Shown here: one piece after another, positions 59,581 through 64,000 of the stretch | Position numbering within the stretch: position 1 is the stretch's first letter | How the letters are laid out: the number at the start of each line of letters is the position of its first letter | DNA from: 58-81 sp012729145 | GTDB taxonomy: Bacteria > Synergistota > Synergistia > Synergistales > Thermovirgaceae | Assembly: GCA_040770625.1 (NCBI GenBank) | Contig: JAXGIW010000001.1 | Coordinates: 434,001 to 498,000, forward strand | DNA: 64,000 bases | Direction: 5' to 3' | Notes under the pieces: generated by a model | Database searches by the model: none | Seen by the model: only the letters and a program-made list of their open reading frames with translations | What the model was told of the DNA's origin: nothing | Program-made: the position numbers and the translations under genes

Positions 59581-61377
59581 ATGGAAGCGCTGCGTCTTTT
59601 GAGGGTTGACCTTTCCGCGGGAACGGTCAAACAGGAGCCTTTGAACCCCGATTGGGTGAGACAGTTCATAGGCGGACGTGGATACGGGACCAAGCTGCTC
59701 TACGAGGAGCTGAAACCCGGGACGGACCCTCTCTCAGAGGGGAACAAGCTTATCTTCGCCAACGGGCCCCTGACGGGTTCCAACGTCCCCACGGGCGGAA
59801 GGTACATGGTGGTCACCAAGAGCCCCCTGACAGGATTCATCGCCTCAAGCAACTCCGGAGGTTACTGGGGGGCCGAACTGGCCAGGACAGGCTATATGGC
59901 GCTCGTCGTCGAGGGGAAGTCGAAGAAGCCCGTCTACCTGTGGATCAAGGATGACAAGGCTGAGCTGCGAGACGCTTCTTCGCTCTGGGGGAAGGATACC
60001 CATGCGACCACCGATGCGGTACTGAAGGAAGTGGGAGATCCCAAGGCCAGGGTGGCGTGCATCGGCCCCGCCGGGGAAAAACTCTCCCGCATCGCCTGCA
60101 TCATCAACGACAAGCACCGCGCGGCGGGCCGGAGCGGCGTTGGTGCCGTTATGGGATCAAAGAACCTGAAGGCCATCGCCGTGAAGGGAAGCGGGACCTT
60201 CAAGGCCGCAAACCCCGAAGGGCTCAAGGAGACCCTGAGGGTGGGCATGCAGAAGATAAAGGAGAACGGGGTTACCGGCGAGGGGCTTCCAACCTACGGT
60301 ACCGCAGTCCTGGTCAACATCCTCAACCAGCTCGGGAGCTACCCCTACAAGAACTTCCAGGAATCGCAGCATGAGGGCGCAGAGAAACACTCTGGCGAAA
60401 AACTTGCAGAGACCTTCCTCACAGGGAGGACCAACTGCTTTGCCTGCCCGATCGGATGCGGCAGGGAGACGGCCCTTGAGGACAAGAAGGGTGAAGGCCC
60501 CGAGTACGAGACCCTATGGGCGCTGGGGAGCAACTGCGGTGTCGACGACCTCGAGCCCATTATCCGTGCCAACTACATATGCAACGAACTGGGACTGGAC
60601 ACCATCAGTGCCGGAGGCACCATCTCGGCGGCGATGGAACTCTACGAGAAGGGATTCATCCCCAAGGAGGATCTTGGCGTAGGGCCAGAACTGAAGTTCG
60701 GCTCTGCCGACGCCCTGGTCTACTGGACGGAGAAGATGGGCAAGGTCGAGGGTCTGGGTGAGAAGATGGCACAGGGAAGTTACAGGCTGGGGGAACTTTA
60801 CGGGCACCCGGAGTTCTCCATTACTGTCAAGAAACAGGAGCTCCCCGCCTACGACCCGCGGGGCATCCAGGGTATCGGTCTCACCTATGCGGTGAGCAAT
60901 CGGGGGGCCTGCCACGTGAGGGGGTACCTGATCTCTCCCGAGGTCCTGGGCATACCCGAAAAGCTCGACCCCTGGGTGACGGAGGGCAAGGCCCAGTGGG
61001 GCAAGATATTCCACGACCTGACGGCCGCTATAGATTCTTCGGGCATGTGTCTCTTCACTTCTTTCGCGCTCGGTGCAGGCGACTATGCCGACATGCTCAA
61101 GCACGGGGCCGGTATGGACCTTGACGCCGACAGCCTTCTCGAGGCAGGGGACCGGATATGGACCCTGGAGCGGCTCTTCAACCTCAGGGAGGGACTCGAT
61201 CCGGCCAGGGACGACACTCTTCCCGTAAGGCTTCTCGAGGAACCCATACCCAAAGGGCCTGCCGAGGGCAAGAAAAGCCGCATCGACGTGATGATCCCTG
61301 AGTACTACAAGCTTCGGGGCTGGGACGAGAAGGGCGTTCCCAAGCCCTCAAAGCTTGCCGAACTGGGCATCAAATAG
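59581..61377 (+). CDS. aor: Aldehyde:ferredoxin oxidoreductase (tungstopterin)
   Basis: Oxidises aldehydes to acids with ferredoxin as electron acceptor. 598 residues: IGGRGYGTKLLYEEL and GRYMVVTKSPLTGFIASSNSGGYWG at the N-terminus, the cluster cysteines in CFACPIGCGRET and DSSGMCLF, and the PAYDPRGIQGIGLTYA segment near the cofactor. ATG at 59581 follows GAGGAGGG. It is 145 bases behind the radical-SAM gene and 9 bases before the MoaD-like gene. The physiological substrate is likely aldehydes from amino-acid fermentation. Confidence 0.95.
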   Translation: MEALRLLRVDLSAGTVKQEPLNPDWVRQFIGGRGYGTKLLYEELKPGTDPLSEGNKLIFANGPLTGSNVPTGGRYMVVTKSPLTGFIASSNSGGYWGAELARTGYMALVVEGKSKKPVYLWIKDDKAELRDASSLWGKDTHATTDAVLKEVGDPKARVACIGPAGEKLSRIACIINDKHRAAGRSGVGAVMGSKNLKAIAVKGSGTFKAANPEGLKETLRVGMQKIKENGVTGEGLPTYGTAVLVNILNQLGSYPYKNFQESQHEGAEKHSGEKLAETFLTGRTNCFACPIGCGRETALEDKKGEGPEYETLWALGSNCGVDDLEPIIRANYICNELGLDTISAGGTISAAMELYEKGFIPKEDLGVGPELKFGSADALVYWTEKMGKVEGLGEKMAQGSYRLGELYGHPEFSITVKKQELPAYDPRGIQGIGLTYAVSNRGACHVRGYLISPEVLGIPEKLDPWVTEGKAQWGKIFHDLTAAIDSSGMCLFTSFALGAGDYADMLKHGAGMDLDADSLLEAGDRIWTLERLFNLREGLDPARDDTLPVRLLEEPIPKGPAEGKKSRIDVMIPEYYKLRGWDEKGVPKPSKLAELGIK

Positions 61378-61386
61378 GAGGCGGAT

Positions 61387-61659
61387 ATGATCCGGGTCTC
61401 CTTCTTCGGGATCGTCAGAGAGATAGTCGGGGAGAAGGAAACGCAGGTCGAAGCAGAAGATTCTGTGGCAGACCTCCTGGAGGCACTCTCCGGAAGGTAC
61501 GGTATAGGTTTCGGGGAGAAGGTCCTGAAGACGCAGGAGCGTGACCTGGACCTTATCCTGATCCTCAACGGGAGGCACATCGAACATATCGGCGGACTGT
61601 CAGCTCCATTGAAAGAAGGGGACCACCTGGCCGTCTTCCCCCTTGTCGGCGGTGGCTAG
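61387..61659 (+). CDS. MoaD/ThiS-like sulfur carrier protein
   Basis: A 90-residue ubiquitin-like fold protein, with the final VGGG ending in the Gly-Gly tail that is activated and thiocarboxylated in pterin cofactor synthesis. VSFFGIVREIVG and VAVFPLVGGG-type strands fit MoaD. Its place behind aor suggests it serves the tungstopterin of that enzyme. ATG at 61387 follows GGAGGCGGAT. A strong terminator follows. Confidence 0.9.
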   Translation: MIRVSFFGIVREIVGEKETQVEAEDSVADLLEALSGRYGIGFGEKVLKTQERDLDLILILNGRHIEHIGGLSAPLKEGDHLAVFPLVGGG

Positions 61660-61684
61660 GTCCTGCGAGAGCACTTCTTTCGGA

Positions 61685-61725
61685 GGGGCTCTTCCGCGAT
61701 AATGCGGAAGAGCCCCCCTTTCTTT
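61685..61725 (+). terminator. Intrinsic terminator of the tungsten-AOR operon
   Basis: 13-bp stem GGGGCTCTTCCGC / GCGGAAGAGCCCC with a 6-base GATAAT loop, followed by CCTTTCTTT. Confidence 0.85.
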
Positions 61726-61758
61726 CAAGGGAGTGAGGACTTTACAGGGGTGGGGTAT

Positions 61759-62019
61759 ATGTCCGGGGAGACCGTAGAGTTGAGGGGAGTGACCCCATCG
61801 GAACTGACCTCGTTCTTCCTGTGCGAAGGCTTCCATGAGGCGATGCCTATGGGGACCTGGGAAAGAGGAAGTACGAAGGCACGGGTCGGAGGGGAGACGA
61901 CGATCAGTATCGGTTCGCTGAGGATCCCTTCGGTTACCGTTGCCTTTTCCGGTCCCGAAAGGGAGCTGGGTTCCCTTCTGGCCCGCTTCAGATCCTGTTT
62001 CCTTCGTGCTGGGGGGTAA
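61759..62019 (+). CDS. Small protein of unknown function
   Basis: 86 residues, no membrane segment or known motif: begins MSGETVELRGVTPSELTSFF, contains the stretch LRIPSVTVAFSGPERELGSLL and a basic C-terminus. ATG at 61759 follows GGGGTGGGGT; an upstream in-frame ATG at 61702 lies inside the terminator stem and is rejected. Independent transcription is likely. Not recognised; coding supported by frame, ribosome site and codon usage like its neighbours. Confidence 0.6.
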   Translation: MSGETVELRGVTPSELTSFFLCEGFHEAMPMGTWERGSTKARVGGETTISIGSLRIPSVTVAFSGPERELGSLLARFRSCFLRAGG

Positions 62020-62125
62020 GTTCAGGCAGGGCCAGGTCATGGATAGAGGAGGTACCCTGTAGGGGACCACTTCGAGGTTTTTTAGGGGATAACGGTTTAT
62101 ACTTCTTGTGAAGGAGGTGGGTCCA
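62020..62125. other. Spacer with weak hairpins before the HerA-like gene
   Basis: Contains GGTACCCTGTAGGGGACC, an imperfect hairpin, then TTTTTTAGG, and an A/T-rich TTTATACTT at 62097-62105 that may be a -10. No gene. Confidence 0.3.
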
Positions 62126-64000
62126 GTGAAGGATTTCGAGAAGATGGGCTCCTTTTACCTGGGGAGACAGGTAGATGACACCTCGGGGGCCATGACGGGT
62201 GATCTTCTGCTCTACGATGCCAAGGACCTGACGACTCACGGAATGATCATCGGCATGACCGGCAGCGGCAAGACGGGGTTGGCGATCTCGCTGATCGAGG
62301 AGGCTCTGATAGATAACATTCCTGTGATAGCCATTGACCCAAAGGGGGACATACCCAACCTGCTTCTGTCGTTCCCCGAACTGTCACCGGAGGACTTCCT
62401 GCCCTGGGTAAGCCATCAGGAGGCTTCCAGGAAGGGGCTCTCCCCTGAGCAGTTTGCCGAGAAGACGGCTACGGACTGGAAGAAGGGGCTGCAGGAATGG
62501 GGCATAGACGGACCGAGGATCCGCAAGATGAAAGAGTCCGTGGATATGACGATCTACACCCCGGGGAGTTCGGCCGGAAGAATGGTGAGCATCCTCCACT
62601 CCTTCGACGCCCCTCCGGAAGCCATAAGGGCCGACGGAGACCTCTTCCGTGAGAGGATCCAGACCACGGCATCAAGCATCCTGGCCCTCATGGCTATCGA
62701 CGCCGACCCTTTGACCAGCAGGGAACATATCCTGATCTCCAGGGTCCTGGAAGAGAAGTGGTCCCGGGGAGAGTCGCTGGATATACCCTCCCTCATCGAG
62801 ATGATCAGGGTTCCCCCCTTCAGGTCCGTGGGAGTGCTGGACCTGGAGACCTTTTACCCCTCCGGCGCCAGGATGGACCTGGTCCTCAGGCTGAATCACC
62901 TGGTCGCTGCGCCGTCCTTCGCTCCCTGGATGGAGGGGGACCCGCTGGACGCAGGAAGATTCCTCTACACGGCAGACGGGAGGCCCCGTGCGTCCATATT
63001 CACCATAAGCCACCTCTCCGACCGGGAGAGGATGTTCTTCGTATCGCTACTGCTCAACGAGATCCTTGGCTGGGTCAGGACCCAGCCGGGCACCTCCAGC
63101 CTCAGGGCCATACTATACATGGACGAGATCTTCGGCTTCTTCCCGCCGGTGATGAACCCGCCCTCGAAGACGGTACTCCTTACGCTACTGAAGCAGGCCA
63201 GGGCATACGGCCTGGGGGTCCTCCTGGCCACCCAGAACCCTGTGGACCTGGACTACAAGGGGATATCCAATACTGGGACCTGGTTCATCGGCAGGCTTCA
63301 GACTGAACGGGACAAGTCTCGGATCCTCGAAGGGCTCAAGGGGGTCTCGGAAAAGGGGTTCCCTCTCCCGGAGCTGGACAGGATGATATCAGGACTTGGG
63401 AAACGGGTTTTTTTGCTTCACAATGTCCATGAGGACAGGCCCGTACTGTTTCAGACCCGCTGGGCCATGTCCTACCTGGCTGGGCCGGTGACAAGAGAGC
63501 AGATAAAGACCCTTGCCGGAGACAGTCCTGTCGTCCAGGTTCCTCCCAAAGCCAGTGCCCCAGTCATCCCCGACGGTCCCGCCGTCCAGGCCCAGGCTCC
63601 TGTAGCGCCGAGTGTGATACCCTCGGGAATACCCTCGGTATTCCTCCCCGCTCCAGCGAGTGTCCAGGCCGAGTACGCCCCCTTCCTGGGAGCTTTCGCC
63701 AGGGTCCATTTTAGCGATGCCAAAAGGAAGTTCGCCGAGACCAGGAACTTTGCCTATGCTGTCGAGATCAGCGAGGGACCACTTCCCGTGGACTGGGAGA
63801 ACGCCTTCGGCATTGACGTGGACCCTGCCGGTCTATCCCAGGGTATCCCTTCGCCGGTCATGTCCGAGGTGGCGTCGCCGGGTCTCGATCCGAAGGCCTA
63901 TGTCAGGTGGGGGAAAGACTTCCTCAAGTGGCTTCCACAGAACGCCATGATGACCCTGATGACATGCCCCTCTTTGAAGGAAGTTGCCAGGCCTGGCGAA
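62126..64000 (+). CDS. HerA/DUF87-like ATPase, 3' end outside window
   Basis: The frame is open from GTG at 62126 (GGAGG eight bases upstream) to the window end, 625 codons. It has Walker A GMTGSGKT (43-50), AIDPKGDIPNLLL, Walker B ILYMDEIFGFFPP (about 335-347) and LLATQNPVDLDYKGISN, the pattern of HerA-type DNA-translocating or conjugation-like ATPases. A proline/valine/alanine-rich linker (about 470-515) joins a C-terminal domain of unknown type. DNA end-processing and phage or plasmid defence are among the roles of such ATPases, but no nuclease partner is visible on this side of the gene. Confidence 0.8.
   Translation, partial: MKDFEKMGSFYLGRQVDDTSGAMTGDLLLYDAKDLTTHGMIIGMTGSGKTGLAISLIEEALIDNIPVIAIDPKGDIPNLLLSFPELSPEDFLPWVSHQEASRKGLSPEQFAEKTATDWKKGLQEWGIDGPRIRKMKESVDMTIYTPGSSAGRMVSILHSFDAPPEAIRADGDLFRERIQTTASSILALMAIDADPLTSREHILISRVLEEKWSRGESLDIPSLIEMIRVPPFRSVGVLDLETFYPSGARMDLVLRLNHLVAAPSFAPWMEGDPLDAGRFLYTADGRPRASIFTISHLSDRERMFFVSLLLNEILGWVRTQPGTSSLRAILYMDEIFGFFPPVMNPPSKTVLLTLLKQARAYGLGVLLATQNPVDLDYKGISNTGTWFIGRLQTERDKSRILEGLKGVSEKGFPLPELDRMISGLGKRVFLLHNVHEDRPVLFQTRWAMSYLAGPVTREQIKTLAGDSPVVQVPPKASAPVIPDGPAVQAQAPVAPSVIPSGIPSVFLPAPASVQAEYAPFLGAFARVHFSDAKRKFAETRNFAYAVEISEGPLPVDWENAFGIDVDPAGLSQGIPSPVMSEVASPGLDPKAYVRWGKDFLKWLPQNAMMTLMTCPSLKEVARPGE

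Noticed and set aside
61702..61758. Upstream ATG for the small unknown protein
   Set aside because: It falls in the right arm of a strong terminator of the AOR operon.
1..64000. CRISPR array, tRNA, rRNA or complete insertion sequence
   Set aside because: No regularly spaced direct repeats with unique spacers, no cloverleaf or rRNA signature and no transposase gene were seen in the window.

Overview
The window is one continuous stretch of a diderm, anaerobic, amino-acid-fermenting bacterium. The best guess is a member of the Synergistota. The evidence is the combination of a full chromosome-origin neighbourhood, a very long AsmA/TamB-type periplasm-facing protein (which implies an outer membrane), two butyrate kinase/phosphotransbutyrylase pairs, a tungsten aldehyde:ferredoxin oxidoreductase with its radical-SAM partner and MoaD-like protein, 2-amino-4-ketopentanoate thiolase, D-cysteine desulfhydrase, a TRAP transporter and many aminotransferases. 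Overall base composition is G+C-rich, and TTG and GTG starts with strong GGAGG-type ribosome sites are frequent. The phylum is an inference from gene content; no rRNA or tRNA gene is visible.

Layout: 1-2949 is a two-component system (response regulator tail, PhoR-like kinase) and a lytic transglycosylase. 3004-12249 (minus strand) carries corA and exonuclease III, then the replication block dnaA-dnaN-recF-mnmG-dciA-SIMPL. The origin itself lies around dnaA: DnaA boxes overlap the dnaA promoter (12295-12333), and the dnaN-dnaA spacer holds an arrangement resembling the Bacillus basal unwinding system (AT-rich DNA, TAG-type trios, DnaA boxes). 12557-18424 has a DHH phosphoesterase, a glycosyltransferase, a polyferredoxin, a cysteine-desulfurase-like enzyme and a threonine dehydratase. 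18434-26171 is the segregation region: rsmG-parA-parB between two parS sites, with the AsmA-like gene, a secreted nuclease and a PPC protein.

26205-43632 is core and fermentation metabolism: HIT hydrolase, YigZ, ATP-type PEP carboxykinase, BioY with a palindromic operator, a DMT exporter, a sirtuin, aminotransferases, the mirrored buk-ptb-ptb-buk cluster, a YkvI-type carrier with an aminotransferase, and an encapsulin shell with its ferritin-like cargo. 43914-47874 is visibly richer in A/T than its surroundings and holds a 31-residue membrane peptide, a sodium:solute symporter, an amidohydrolase, a creatininase-family enzyme and a DUF3870 protein; it looks like an acquired uptake-and-hydrolysis module.

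48034-64000 carries D-cysteine desulfhydrase, an ortA-ortB-alr operon (thiolase that yields acetyl-CoA and D-alanine, plus alanine racemase), a TRAP transporter, a second amidohydrolase, a cupin, a LysE exporter, the tungsten-AOR operon behind a palindrome-covered -10 box, a small unknown protein and a HerA-like ATPase cut by the window end. Together the metabolic genes fit fermentation of amino acids through 2-oxoacids, acyl-CoA and aldehydes, with ATP made by acyl-phosphate kinases. Several gene-free spacers are mosaics of a few recurring short words, a dispersed repeat family specific to intergenic DNA here.
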